Source of the DNA: Odobenus rosmarus divergens
Taxonomy: Eukaryota > Chordata > Mammalia > Carnivora > Odobenidae
Length of the DNA stretch: 64,000 bases
Assembly: GCF_000321225.1 (NCBI RefSeq)
Contig: NW_004451012.1
Location: forward strand, 1,050,263-1,114,262
Reading direction: 5' to 3'
Position numbers and translations under genes: made by a program
Shown: positions 12,680-24,500 of the stretch, piece by piece
Layout: the number at the start of each line of letters is the position of its first letter
Numbering within the stretch: position 1 is the stretch's first letter
Notes under the pieces: model-generated
Seen by the model: the letters and a program-made list of their open reading frames with translations, nothing else
Databases searched by the model: none
Told to the model about the DNA's origin: nothing

Positions 12680-13140
12680 GGTGACTAAGTAACTACACAG
12701 AGAGGTCACTGCCATTGAAAAAAAAAGATTAATGTTACCCAGAGTTTCCCTGGAAATGAGAGGCATGGCTCCTCACTCCAGGTCACAAGAGGAACACCAA
12801 GTTTTGGTCAGGAAGCAGAAAGTAGGAGTGGGGGAACACTTAGGCCACTACCTTTATTGAGAATCTCCCAAGGAGGGCCAGGGAGGACAGGTAAATTGTT
12901 TAGGATTGGTGCGTTTGACTAATTTTTGGGGTTTGGGCTATAAGGGTGATCTCTAGTTGCCTGGCACTTGGCTCTGGGAATGATTAAGGCAGAGGAATAT
13001 TGCCTTCCTGTGGTACACAGGCCAAATAGGGCAGTATGGCTCTTGATTGGTTGGTTGGCATATCGAATGCATGCTCCTGGCTGAGTTACTGCTATTTCTA
13101 AGGATTGACTAGCCTCAGAAGGTACAGTCTCTCCCCAGCC
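12680..13140 (-). mobile_element. Possible solitary LTR inside an old L1
   Basis: This block separates two parts of an antisense L1 and has a different, more GC-rich composition (CACTCCAGGTCACAAGAGGA, GGCCACTACCTTTATTGAGA). The layout resembles an antisense LTR with its poly-A signal region. Family and exact ends were not recognised. Confidence 0.3.
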
Positions 13141-13400
13141 AGAAATGTTTTTAGATGTCAGGTATCGTAAGATACAGAAAATAAAACACATAGACTGTTC
13201 TTTGATGTTGTCATTTAATATAGTTACCCAAGACTTTTTCATATCAGCAATCTACTTCTCTGTTTTTAATAGCTATGTAACATTTCATTTTATGACTATT
13301 CCATCATATATTTATATCCCCATGATAATGGATTTGTTGGTTGGTTGTAGTTTTATGTTAGAAAAAAATAATGCTGCAATTAAAATATCACCCACTATAG

Positions 13401-13608
13401 GGGCACCTGCGTGGGTCAGTCACTTAAGGGTCCAACTCTTGATTTTGGCTCAGGTCATGATCTCAGGGTGGTGAGACTGAGCCCCACATCAGGCTCTATG
13501 CTGGAACCTATTTAAAATTCTCTCCCTCTCCCTCTCCCTCTGCCCCTCCTCCCCCTCCCTCTGCCCTTGCCCCCAGTCATCGTTCTCTCTCTTAAAAAAG
13601 AAAAAAAA
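13401..13608 (+). mobile_element. Older Can-SINE
   Basis: Head GGGGCACCTGCGTGGGTCAG, B-box region GAGCCCCACATCAGGCTC, then a long CTCCCT-rich middle and an A tail. Only a weak duplication (ATCACCCACT / ATCCACT) flanks it. Confidence 0.88.
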
Positions 13609-14199
13609 TCCACTGTGTATTTGTATATAAGGACAAGTGTATCCATAAAATAAACTCCTAAAAGTGGAAAGATAATGTGCTTAAAATACAAATTAAATAT
13701 TGGCAGCTAACTAAATTCCAAAGAGAGGGTACCAGTTCAATTTCCCCTACCACCAGCATATGATATCAAGATTCTCTAAGGCCTCACCATCAGTTTTTCA
13801 AATTAATCAATTTTTTAAATCTTGCCAGTCAGATGGCAGAGTTGCAAATATTAAATTATGAGTAAGAATGAGCAATTTCTCATGTTTGTAAGATATTCAT
13901 ATTTCTTTTTCTGTTTCACTGTGTTCTGACCTTTGGTTATTTTTCTATTTGATTATTGGTCTGTTTATACTGATTCCTTTTGTCATATATATTAGAAATG
14001 GAAATTAAAGTTTTTATTTAATCAAGTTTATTAATTCTTTACCTTTGGCTTCTCGTTTAGTGACTGGTTTTAAGAAGGTTTTCTTAGTTCCAAGATGTTT
14101 TTGTTGATGTCCATATAGTTTTTCTATGCCATCATGGTTTTACTGTATTTCTTACATTAAAGTCTTTAATTTCACTTGAAATTATTTTTCTGTAAGGAC

Positions 14200-15720
14200 A
14201 CATCTGGTAGGGATGCCCGGAGGAAAAGAATAGGGCTTAATTATAGTTGTTGGAGAGGCAGCAAAAGGATGATGGAAGGGAAATTAGCTGTGGTGGACAA
14301 AACACGTGGATGGGAGGAGAAGTGAAGAAATAGGGGTGACAGAAGTTAGTGTGAAGGGAAAGAGATAACAGCAGGAATAAGAGGCAGAGAGCCCAAGGGT
14401 ACTCTTTATGTCAGGATCAGATTTTGATGTATGAGGAAGACATCTTTTACTATTTTCCTTATATGACACTGGCTGTCATTATAATAGAGTATTTCGGAAC
14501 TCACTGAATGTTGCATTGTGGTGTTGATTTCATGCAACATTACCCCTCAAAAAATAAAAGGTATGATAAATAAATTTCATGGGAGCATACAAAAAGCCTT
14601 TATTTGACTAAATATTCTTAGATTCTTCAAAAATTAAATGCGCTACAGAAATAAAACAGCATCTCATTTTTTAGCAGCTTCAAGAACATGCTCTAAATAA
14701 TTATTTTGAAAAGTGAATAATAAAAGCATGAAAAGTGTGACCATTTTGGTTTTCTCTTGCTTTCTTACACAGAATACAAAGCCCGTTAGCAAATGTTTTC
14801 TTGCAAACATCAAGCATTGTAGTGATAGACTTGGTGGCCACTGTTTGCTATCATTTTATCTTTACAGTACTTTTAATTTCTTTTGCTGCTGTCAGCCTGT
14901 TGTGCTCCATCTAATCTGGTAGTTTTATTGAACACCCCAATGCCTGGTTAAGAACTTCAGGTTAGCCCGTGTGCCACAGTGATATGGGTGACTCCTCTGA
15001 CAGACGTGACTGCACAGAGGCCTGGCTCGCTAATGCCCTGAGTACAGCCGTGTTCTGGATGAGTGAGGTTGCCATAAATCTAACCTACATGTAAGTGAAG
15101 TGTCACTGTGACATTTCATCAGATTTTGTCCTCACCCAACTTGCCTTTTTATTTTTTTAAATCAAAATTGGGTTATAAGATCTTAAATCAGCATCAGTTC
15201 AGTAACACTCTTTAAAAAGTGCTTTGTAATAATGGAACTGTAAACTCACTGAACTGAGGACAGTTCCACCCTGAGGAATATAATTTTTGTTACACTTTTG
15301 CTGACTGGTAAAACATTACTTACTCAGTTATGTGTGTGTGTTTGTTTGATTGTTTGTTTGTTTTTAAGCTAAGCAGTCTTTACTGTTGCGTTTTTCAACT
15401 GGAATATTTCACTACCATCTCACTCAAACTTAAGACACTGTTGCTTAAGTGTTACCTGTGTATTAATACTAAGCTAGAGCTCAATTATATTTTAATTTAA
15501 AAAAAAACATTCAATAGTGAATTAATTGAATATTTAGTATCCGGGGGTTATGAACTTATGATTTGGAGAGGTAAAATTAGAAACTGAATTAGATAATGAG
15601 GGCTGATTATCTTGTTTTATTAACTCTTTGTAACTCTTTGTTCCCTCTTGATTCTCTTTTTAAAATAAAAATACTTGAAAATTAGGCATATTTGCAATTC
15701 CTACAAAAGTATACAATTTC
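14200..15720. other. Unrecognised sequence, partly higher in complexity
   Basis: No gene or named repeat seen. Positions 14930-15120 are less AT-rich than the surroundings and lack repeat motifs. A short TGTTTGTTTG tract lies at about 15338-15365. Confidence 0.45.
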
Positions 15721-15724
15721 TTGT

Positions 15725-15850
15725 CATTATTCCATTCAACATTTTTTTATTAGACTCTTCTTTGCTGGGTTCTCAAAATGCAGAGATGAAAGCAACACAG
15801 TGCCTGTCCCCATATTTTCAGATCTAGTAATAACTTAGCTGCCTCCAAGT
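15725..15850 (-). mobile_element. L2 3'-end fragment
   Basis: TATTCCATTCAACATTTTTT, then GCTGGGTTCTCAAAATGCAG and CACAGTGCCTGTCCCCATAT, follow the antisense L2 3' end ('tgctgggcactgggga', 'cagtgcctgccctcat'). Confidence 0.55.
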
Positions 15851-15864
15851 AGAAAGACGAGAGT

Positions 15865-16055
15865 GGTGTAGAGCAAAGGGGCACAGGATTGAATCAGAAA
15901 GACAGTTTCAGGATGTTGCCCAAGATCACGCAGTGCGCATCAACTCCTAAACCTCTATTGCTTCATCTTAAAAAATAAGTGTAACTTCTACTCTGCTTAC
16001 TTTACAATTTTTATATTTGAGAACCAAATGAGATGATGCAAGTAAAAGCTATTAC
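15865..16055 (+). mobile_element. MIR
   Basis: TTGCCCAAGATCACGCAGTG, AACCTCTATTGCTTCATCTT and AACCAAATGAGATGATGCAA correspond to the MIR core and 3' half in sense orientation. Its 3' end is part of the local duplication at 16031-16509. Confidence 0.6.
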
Positions 16056-16509
16056 TATAGCATTTACCTACTACGGTTTACAAAGAAAAGTAGTACTACT
16101 ACTTGTGTTAAAATTTTTTTTTTTAAAGATTTTATTTATTTATTTGAGAGAGAGAGAGAATGAGAGATAGAAAGCACGAGAGGGAAGAGGGTCAGAGGGA
16201 GAAGCAGACTCCCTGCTGAGCAGGAAGCCCGATGTGGGACTTGATCCCGGGACTCCAGGATCATGACCTGAGCCGAAGGCAGTCGCTTAACCAACTGAGC
16301 CACCCAGGCGCCCTACGTGTGTTAAAATTTTAAGCTACATATCCCACAATGGGATATCAATGCTGCAAATATGCACATACTTGGAGATGATGCAAGTAAA
16401 AACTATTACTATCGCATTTACCTACTACTATTTACAAAGAAAAGTAGTACTACTACTTATGTTAAAATTTTAAGCTACATATCCCACAATGGGATATGCA
16501 CATACTTGG
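16031..16509. repeat. Local tandem duplication, first copy split by a SINE
   Basis: Copy 1 runs 16031-16384 and includes a Can-SINE. Copy 2 runs 16385-16509. Both begin AGATGATGCAAGTAAAA and end GCACATACTTGG, with few mismatches. Copy 2 lacks 15 bp (CAATGCTGCAAATAT or a shifted equivalent) between direct AT-rich microrepeats. Confidence 0.92.
16118..16314 (-). mobile_element. Can-SINE inside the first duplicate
   Basis: In antisense: T tract, AAAGATTTTATTTATTTATT, GA-rich middle, then GAGCCACCCAGGCGCCCT head. Flanking duplication ACTTGTGTTAAAATTTT at 16101-16117 and ACGTGTGTTAAAATTTT at 16315-16331. The equivalent site in copy 2 (around 16455-16471) is empty. Confidence 0.94.
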
Positions 16510-16837
16510 AGAGCCTGTAATACGTTATTTTAAAGTATTTTGATACTTTAAAAAAAAGAATCAGAATATATTATTGCAAAGTGTTTGTCACAAACTAAGA
16601 ATCCATTTGCTTTATCTACTAATTATTCATTACATATCTTGAGAAAACTTCTAATGATATGAATGCTTGGATAACTGTCCCCATCATAACTGTTCGAGTG
16701 ATTTAACCAACTAACAGAATGTGGAGAAAAAGAGCTAGGGGAAGGTATTATCATAATTTTGTAACTATTTAATTGTGCTTGCTCCAAGAAGTCTCAATCA
16801 AGGCAACACTTAGAATAAGAAGAGTTATTTTTGTGAA

Positions 16838-16992
16838 TACCTACTATGATCCAGACCTTGTACTAAGCACTTTATGTACAAATCTCATTAATTCTCTGAA
16901 CAACATTGTCAAATGTGGAATCCATTGTCAAAGAAGTTAATTAACTTGCCAGAATTCACACTGGCAATCAGAAGTACTCAGATATGACTAAC
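16838..16992 (-). mobile_element. MIR
   Basis: ATACCTACTATGATCCAGAC, CACTTTATGTACAAATCTCA and AACTTGCCAGAATTCACACT appear in antisense MIR order. Confidence 0.65.
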
Positions 16993-16994
16993 TC

Positions 16995-17725
16995 CAATGT
17001 ACTTTTTTTTTTAATTTTGTAATTCTAAAATATATTCCTTGGTAAAATTTCCTTGATTTTTCTATTCTCAATTTCTGATCACTGCCAGGTCAAAAGAAGT
17101 TTGTCAAAAAAGACTATACCATTTCTAGAAATTATTCTCTGTGTGTCTAGAAGTCATGGAAATTTTAGGTTCAGATCCAGGAGGAGCCCAAGAGCTCAGT
17201 TCCAAATCAAGATATTTTAGCGTCAGGTCAGGAACACTTCGTATGGCTCTAGATAACTAAGACCAATTTTGATCAAGTTTGAACTAAACTATATTTAGCT
17301 CTTTTATCAATATATTGTTGGTCTTCTCTTCCCAGCTTTCAATTTATTGTAAAAAACTGGGACTTTTATAGAAAAGCATCCATACGTGGGAAGAAATAAG
17401 TATTCTACAAAATTCATAGTGGCATTTTTGTGATCTTAAATGGCATGTAGTTATCAATCTCTGACATAAACCATTTTCTTAAATTTCCCTAGATAATAAA
17501 GAAAAAATAAATATAAGACCAATGCTCTGTGGCTTCAATTTTAAAAGAAAAAAATTAAGTAATTCTAGGAATGACAAAAATAGACTGAGAAAATTGTCAA
17601 ATTAATTTTGTTTGCCACAATAAAATAAAATGTTAGAAAATATTTCTTGGCTTCTCCACTGTGACAGATTGGTTATAAAATTTCCTTAATTTACAACCTC
17701 TCCCTCTATCCATGCCCTTGGCCAT
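16995..17725. other. Unrecognised intronic sequence
   Basis: AT-rich, with no exon or repeat recognised. Confidence 0.45.
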
Positions 17726-18180
17726 GTGACTTAGCAGCTCCTACCATCAAGAAGTGATATCTATTTTTCCACCCTTGAATCTGAGTGGGCCTTGTGACTT
17801 GCTTTTGCCAATATTATGCAGCAAGAGTGACATGGTGCCAGTTCTAAGCCTAAGCCTCAAGAGGTATTATGCTCTTCCATTGCTTTCTTGAATGTCCTTT
17901 GACCAGTGACCATCATGTAAACAAGCACAGGCTAGGCTACTAGACAATGAAAGAACACATGGAACAGAAATGAGTTGTCCCAATTGAGACCATGTTAGAT
18001 TGTTTGAATCTAACAACCAAAGCAGTCGCTGTCTAAGGTAGCCTGAATGAACCTTGGTGTAAGATAAGACTGCCTCGCTGAACTTGGTCCAAATTATCAA
18101 CCTATAGAATTGTGAGCCAAGTTAGTTGTTTTGAAGTGGTTTGTTGCATGACATTAGCTAACTAATAATTCGCTTTTAAC
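17725..18180 (+). mobile_element. MaLR/MLT-like LTR or similar old repeat
   Basis: TTGAATCTGAGTGGGCCTTG, GTGCCAGTTCTAAGCCTAAG and GAATTGTGAGCCAAGTTAGT, ending AAGTGGTTTGTTGCATGACA, follow a widespread old mammalian element that ends in 'gtggtttgttac ... gataactgat'. The family name is uncertain. Confidence 0.5.
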
Positions 18181-19110
18181 TAGTTCAGGGTCGAAAGGTT
18201 CCCTTTGAATCTGAAAATTAAGCACCCTTCCCATTACCATATAGGCACTAATTTTTGAACTCAGTGGAGTACTGAATTTTCCATTCAATATAAAGCTTTA
18301 GCATTAACTGTGCAACATGTAAATATGTAGATATGGAATGTAAGGATATAACCTATCTTAGTAGATAGTTCTCCACGTTAAAACACTTATTAAGGGGAAG
18401 GATAGGAAAATACAGTAGTGTATATCTGAAGTTGTAGTTTTTACAGTGTCCTCCTTTTATTCAGAAAAGATGCCTTCTCATTCTTCAAAGAGCCACAAAA
18501 TCAGAACAGTTTTTTGATCCTGTTTTAGGCTGCTTCCTTTAGAAATCACACTACCTTCTAGATCTACACTTAATAAGAGACTGTTTCTCAAATCAGCGTA
18601 CCCATGGGCATTGGTCAGAGCCAAAGGAAATTGCCATATCCTATTGATTAGCAAATACTGGGTATAGGCATGGTTTTCTTTATTGGGGGATGAATACTGA
18701 TGAGTTGAAAACAATAATAATATAGGTTTTGTGAAAAAAATATTACAAAGCAAGAGAAAACAGAAATCACCTTGAAAAGGGAAGAGCACATCTAAAGCTT
18801 TAGGATCTGAGGAAAATGTCATATTAAATCAAATTCAAAGTTATGAAATAGGACAATAATGTCATAAGGAAAGAACAAGTAGGCTTAAAAGGGCAAGAAG
18901 ATGAGTTGTAAAGTCAACAAGCTGAGATGAAAAGGAATCTAGGTGAGATCAGAAAGGATGGCCATAAAGCTAAAATTGCAGAATTTTAAGTAAAATACAC
19001 ATTGAATCTAACTGAAGAAAATTAGTGACTTGAGAAGATCAAATCGGTAGAGAAGAACCTTTAGAAGTATCCCCAGAATGAAGAGGAAAAGGAAAAGGAA
19101 ATTATGAGAT
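18180..19110. other. Unrecognised intronic sequence
   Basis: No gene or named repeat seen. Confidence 0.45.
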
Positions 19111-19111
19111 G

Positions 19112-19340
19112 ATTATAACAGTTACCATTTACTGAGCAGTTACCACATGCCGGGTTCTTAATATAGTACAGATTGCTTTGTTATCTTCAGAACAATCCCA
19201 TGATGTTTGTAGTGTCATTTCCTATCATCACTTAACAAATATAAAAATGAGGCAAGGGGCACCTTGGGCATGGAGCCTGCTTAAGATTCTCTCTCTCCTT
19301 CTTCCTCTGTCCCTCCCCTCTGCCCTCTCTCCCTAAGAAA

Positions 19341-19393
<53 letters not shown>

Positions 19394-19495
19394 GAGAGTT
19401 CATGGAAGTTTCCCTATGCTGAAGAACTTGTAAATTGTCAAACTAGAATTTAAACCAAGACAGTCTGACTCCAGAAATCATGCTCTTGGCACCAG
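19112..19495 (-). mobile_element. MIR split by a Can-SINE
   Basis: The antisense MIR begins ACAGTTACCATTTACTGAGC and runs to AAAAATGAGGCAAG at about 19253. It resumes after the SINE with GAACTTGTAAATTGTCAAAC and AGAATTTAAACCAAGACAGT to about 19495. Confidence 0.65.
19256..19393 (+). mobile_element. Can-SINE with internal deletion and long AAAT tail
   Basis: The first bases of the head (GGGGCACCTTGGGC) join directly to the later ATGGAGCCTGCTTAAGATTC, so most of the tRNA-like part, including the B box, is missing. The tail has expanded into (AAAT)n at about 19340-19392. Confidence 0.85.
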
Positions 19496-19827
19496 TGTAA
19501 TAATGTTGACCCTTTTTCTGAAAAATCAAGACTTTAAGAGCAAAACTTTCTAGTGCTGAAAAAAACCTTGTGTAAGCAGATCAAAAGAATTTTCCAGATT
19601 CTGGCAAAGTTAATGAAAAGAGAGTCATACTAGGTAAGTCTTAGAAAATTGTTCATATTGAAAGGATAGGTTTAGAATGCTATAAAAACCGAGGTAGAAA
19701 GCAAAACAAAACAAAATGAGGTTACCTCCAAAATAACAAAAATAGTTTCTGCCTTAGGATTTTTCATTCCAACATTAAGTGCCAAAAGAAAACCAAATAA
19801 ATCAAGTTTAAAAAAAGGTAAGGTAAG

Positions 19828-19978
19828 GGGTGCTTGGGTGGTTCAGTTGGTTAAACATCCACTCTTGATTTTGGCCCAGGTCATGATCTCAGGGTTGTGA
19901 GATTGAGCCCCACATCAGGCTCCATGCAGATTATCTCCCTGCCCTTCCTCATCCCTTAAAAAAAAAAAAAAAAAAAAA
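19828..19978 (+). mobile_element. Can-SINE, shortened middle
   Basis: Head GGGTGCTTGGGTGGTTCAGT, older-type body (CCACTCTTGATTTTGGCCCA), CT-rich part reduced to about 30 bp, then a run of 21 A. No clear duplication. Confidence 0.88.
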
Positions 19979-19979
19979 A

Positions 19980-20540
19980 GTAGGGTGTGGGATATGGTAA
20001 AAATATCTGAAAAATTTTTATTTTTTTATTCATGCACTAATGAAAAAATAGTTTTTATAAATATACTATTCATGTAACATTTTTTAAAAATGCTCAAACA
20101 TGTGTGCCCATAAACTAAAAATGAAGATTTCAAAGAAATAGTGCCAATGTTGAATCATTTAGACATAAAATATACTGTAAATGTTATTATAAAAATGGAT
20201 GGAAATGACAAAAATAATCTGAAAATGAATATACATAATATAAAAAGAGTTGAATAAATGTTTAGGATGCCAAAGTTCAGATAATGTTTGCAAATACTAG
20301 GAAATGAAATGAGTCCTGTGTGTGGGTGTCAGGTTGGTGGTAGGGAAAGCAGTAAAATTGCTTTACTATCTAGGGAGAAATGGTGTAATCAAAAATCACT
20401 TTTGAAATAAATGTAAACATTTATGTAAAGTGTTAGAAAACCAAAGTCAGAATTACATTGAAAATTTCATCTCACTTAAATGAGATTTATACAGGTAATC
20501 TTGAATAACCTAATATTAGGTAGATATTTATACCACCAGT
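19980..20540. other. Unrecognised AT-rich sequence
   Basis: No gene or named repeat. It may include decayed L1 upstream of the piece at 20540. Confidence 0.4.
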
Positions 20541-21285
20541 AGTCCCCAAAAGAAAATGATAACAGGTAGGATTATCTTAATAGATACGAAAACAATGCAT
20601 ACATCACTAACATCCTTTTGATTAAACCTCATAGGAGATAGGAATGGAAGAATACTTAATGATTAAGACCATATTTTAAGTAAACAGAACATCATAGTCA
20701 GTGATAAGATGCTAATGAGACCCCAAAAAGGGCTGTTGAAAATGAATAAGAAGAAAAATTTTGCTTCCATTCCCATTTACCATTGTTGTGGAAGAACATT
20801 GAAATAAAACAAAAAATAAGACCATGAAATAAGACAAACATAAATAAGAGAGATAAATGATAAAATAAATACAACATAGTTTTTATTATTTAGTTTCTAA
20901 GTCTTAAATATAAACTTGAAATCTATCAGAATTAATGGAAAAATCATTTTAATAGTGATATACCCAAAAACTCCAACAAAATATAATTTTATATATTATT
21001 TCCAATTAATTAAAGGATATTCTAGGAAAGATGATCTATTTGACTACCAAACAAAAAACATACAATTTCTAGGAATAACCTTCTTAAGTAGCATGAAAGA
21101 CCTATCTGAAAATATCTGGTTAGATCTTGCTAATAGTTGTAGAGAAACATCAATAAATAAAGGGAAAATAAGTGGGGAAATTTAAGAGCATAAAATTCAA
21201 AGTTCATGGTTACCAAAGAAGATTCTATAACATAGGCAGGACACCAATACCAGTTAGAATTAAATTGACCTGGGAATGACATATA
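20540..21285 (+). mobile_element. Old L1 ORF2 fragment
   Basis: GATTATCTTAATAGATACGA corresponds to the RT-domain region. In an open stretch at 20916-21185 the residues KNIQFLGITF and MKDLSENIW match the L1 ORF2 region usually seen as KYLGI..L and KDLY.EN. Stops and gaps elsewhere make it a relic. Confidence 0.7.
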
Positions 21286-21869
21286 AAACAAACAAAACCA
21301 TGTGGCTAAAAAAGATTGAAATTTGTTTCACTTGTAAATAATGTAAGTAGTACCTGGCTGGTGTGACAGCATCATCATAATCACCCTGGATCCGTGGTCC
21401 TTAATTTGTTGCTCTGGCATCCTCACCATGGTGCTTCCACCTCACACTTTTCAGATAACTAGTTGAACTCCAGCAATCCTAGTTTCATTCCAGCAAGAAC
21501 AAGGTAAAAGCAATGAAGAGAATGCCCCCTCCATTAAAGAACACCTTCTAGTATTTCACATTCTCCTTCTTATATCACATTAGCCAGAACTTAGTCACAT
21601 TGGAATACTTAACATCAAGAGAGGCTGAGAAACATAGTCTTAAGATGGCTAAATGCCCCAGGAAAATATAAGGGCTTCTGTTACTTAGGGGAAAAAAATC
21701 AGAGAAGAATATTAAGAGAAAACATATAGTCTCTTCAACAGGCACGTCAAGGAGATAAAATATTGAAATGCTTCTGGAATATATATTTTGTTTTAATTTT
21801 TGATGAAATAACAATAGAGGTGGGAAATATTAATCTTTCTGTAAAAGAGGGAACTGCTCTATCAATTTT

Positions 21870-22360
21870 TTTTTCATCAGGCAGAGTTAAACAGGTAAGG
21901 AAGAGTTTATTCAAGACTATTGCAATAGAGGAGAGTGATTGAACTCCACTCTGCTGAGACAAAACACACACAGAAGTTTAAGGTCTGGAGTGAGCTAGTG
22001 GAAAAGTAGTAGAGGATGTTAATGGGTAGGTAAGTCAGTGTACTTAGGCATCTGTGTTTGCTATTTGGCACTTGTCTCGATTAGGCTCCTAACCTTCCAG
22101 TAAGACTGGGCACCAACTTCATTCATGGAAAAAAAAAAAAAAAGGTTGGTTCCCAGTTCCTTGAGAAAGACAGTCCTGGGTTGTGAAACTGGTTAAGGGG
22201 CCGGGAGACTTACATCTCAAAGGGACAGAAAAAGAACTTACAATAGAAAGTTTTCTAAAAGAAACACCCTTAAAAAGGGAAGGTCAGAGCCCTGTAGTCA
22301 GGAAGCCAGTTTAAATTTAGTCAAGCTGAAGGAAACATTAAGGCCATCTTGGTCATAACT
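21870..22360 (-). mobile_element. Possible antisense LTR
   Basis: TAAGGAAGAGTTTATTCAAG near the left end resembles the reversed poly-A signal region of an endogenous-retrovirus LTR. The block is more GC-rich than its surroundings, and an A15 run interrupts it at about 22131-22144. The family was not recognised and the ends are approximate. Confidence 0.3.
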
Positions 22361-23560
22361 TTATTCCAAATATAATTGGGCTGGTAGCAAGAACAGGCAG
22401 TGGGGGTAGTTGGTTGAGCAATTAATTTATACAACAGTGAAGTTGCTATCTCAGACTTAGCTTTTATAATTTCTGGTTATAATATTTGCTCCCCAGATAT
22501 ACCTGGAAGAACATCTCTTTAAATGAAAGGATCTGCCATGGATGGCTTGCCTAGTTATTTTGGGGCCTGAGAAAGAAATAGGAGTATGCTCCAGATAACT
22601 GCAAATAGCTACAAAAAATAGGGGCTCTGTACTCAGAAGTTGAGCACCCAGAAGGATCACTTTAATTTATTACATAAAATGCTGTTACCATATAAGCATA
22701 AACAAAGTCTGGTCCAAATGACTCACAATACTGATCTAACTGAATTCCATCCAGATATTGGGCTGAAAAAAGTACTGATAGGGTATATTGCTGTACCATT
22801 GTGTTGGGGGTGTTACGTTAGGTGTTTGTGGGGGTGTGATGGGGGTGATTGTATAAGCAAATGTCTACATGCTTATACTCACAAATAGCTAACTGTAATG
22901 AGCTTTATACTAGAAAATATTCCAGAGTGTGAGCAGCCTAGAATTACTGTGACATTTTTCACTGCTTTGTAAGTTGATCTCTATACACCTTAATGCAGTG
23001 GTTTAATATCTTGAGGTAAATGTTATTAGACTGTTTTTCCTTTGTGTGATAATTGTGCTGACTTAGAAAAGGACAACTCTTGAATTATCCCATATGGCGT
23101 AATGTTGCTATTAGGATCTGCTTTGTCTTTAAATTATGTAACCCTGTATTCAAGAGTCACATTTTTCTCATGTTTGCTTTCATGTATGCACCTTATCCTC
23201 TGAGTTAGCATGATAAAACACAAGGCCCTTTCTACATTTGCATTAAACAATGTGGAAATTTCTATGACATATTTCCTCACCAGTTAGCGATCAGTTGATT
23301 TCAGTGTCATCCTCATTAGGCCAGCCTAGGGGGCTCACTCTCCAGCTGCTTTAGCACTCTAAAGCTTACTACTGCAGGAGATTTACACTAGGCTTTGCCT
23401 CAGAGTGAGTCGCCTTTACAACAAATTGACATGTACCATCTGAAAATTGGAAATTTGAAAATGACAGCCTCTTTCATATTGTACCTTCATACTGTTAAAT
23501 TCTTGCTTACTCTCAAATATAACATTTGAATCTAATTCTTGATGTAGAGGAACAGTGAAG
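22360..23560. other. Unrecognised sequence, some of higher complexity
   Basis: No gene or named repeat. 23290-23430 is relatively GC-rich unique DNA. Confidence 0.45.
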
Positions 23561-23561
23561 T

Positions 23562-23620
23562 AGATTGATGGATGGATGGAAGGAAGGGAGGGAGGGAGGG
23601 AGGGAGGGAGGAAGAAAGGA
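23562..23620 (+). repeat. GGAT/GGAA/GGGA repeat with G-quadruplex pattern
   Basis: GATGGATGGATGG grades into six GGG runs separated by single A at about 23586-23608, then GGAAGAAAGG. Confidence 0.95.
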
Positions 23621-23881
23621 ATACCTACACCTCCTTAAGCTTTCATGTCATTCTGCACCCTAACAATACCAATGGGCTTCCTGTGGTACAGGGGTCATGT
23701 CAAAATTTGGTACCAGTTTGAAAAGGGTAAGAGGACATTTGAAAAATGACACAGAATTCCAAAATTTCCCTTGATCCCTTCGACATGACAGAATCAGAAT
23801 CTTTCTGGTTACCAACAATTAAGTAAAATTTTGGGAATCTGTAGTCACAATGTAAAATTGGAATAGTGATCACTGTTGCTG

Positions 23882-23910
23882 TCATCATCATCATCATCAT
23901 CATCATCATT
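23882..23910. repeat. (TCA)n trinucleotide repeat
   Basis: Nine or more perfect TCA units. Confidence 0.97.
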
Positions 23911-24059
23911 GTCCATACCATTTATTGCAGGCCTGGGGTGTGAACATTCCTGGGTAGGAATTATACCAGGTATTAAAGTACATGTCACTTCTTGAGAATT
24001 AGGGAAAGGACATGGTACACATAATTCTATCCAATGAACTAAAATATATTGTCAACGTA

Positions 24060-24500
24060 ATAGTGCACATACTTTGCTTGATGCTAGAGATACAAAGGTG
24101 CTTAAGTTATGGGACTTGCCTTTGTATTTATAGTTTAGAGACAGAAACAGACCCAAAGGGGTAATTACAATCATATGACATGCACCATGGTGACAAAGAG
24201 GAGAGGATTCACATCAATGTGGAAATTGAGGCCAAGCCGACCTTTGAAGAAGAGTTAGAATAAATAGATAAAAATGGGTAAAAAGGGAGTTACCCTTTGT
24301 ATACATAAAAAAGAAACAACCCTGCTAGAAAGCAATCATCAACTACTTAATTATAACTATTTTATCAACTGCTTAAGGTAGAAAATTCCGTAGGTTGGGA
24401 TTTTTGAAAGCCTTAGAGAATGGATAGATCTTGAAAAATAGGGATGGACATATGGTAAATTATAGGGACAGAACTCTTGGGAAAAAAACAGACCCCTAGT
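24060..24500 (-). mobile_element. L2 fragment
   Basis: TGATGCTAGAGATACAAAGG, TGGGACTTGCCTTTGTATTT and GTGCAAAAGCCCAGAGACAG follow antisense L2 order ('gctggggatacaa', 'gagcttacattct', 'gcaaaggccctgag'). Confidence 0.5.

Larger units (their letters stand above)
12440..14200 (-). mobile_element. Old L1 (3' UTR and ORF2 C-terminal region), interrupted
   Basis: The + strand reads as antisense L1: TTTTAATAGCTATGTAACAT, AATAATGCTGCAATTAAAAT, CCTAAAAGTGGAAAGATAAT and TCTTGCCAGTCAGATGGCAG occur in the order expected of a minus-strand L1M 3' region. A Can-SINE (13401-13608) and an LTR-like block (about 12680-13140) interrupt it. The outer limits are approximate. Confidence 0.6.

Noticed and set aside
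23640..23700. Candidate exon near TTTCATGTCATTCTGCACCC
   Set aside because: No convincing acceptor-donor pair enclosing an open frame with a recognisable domain.
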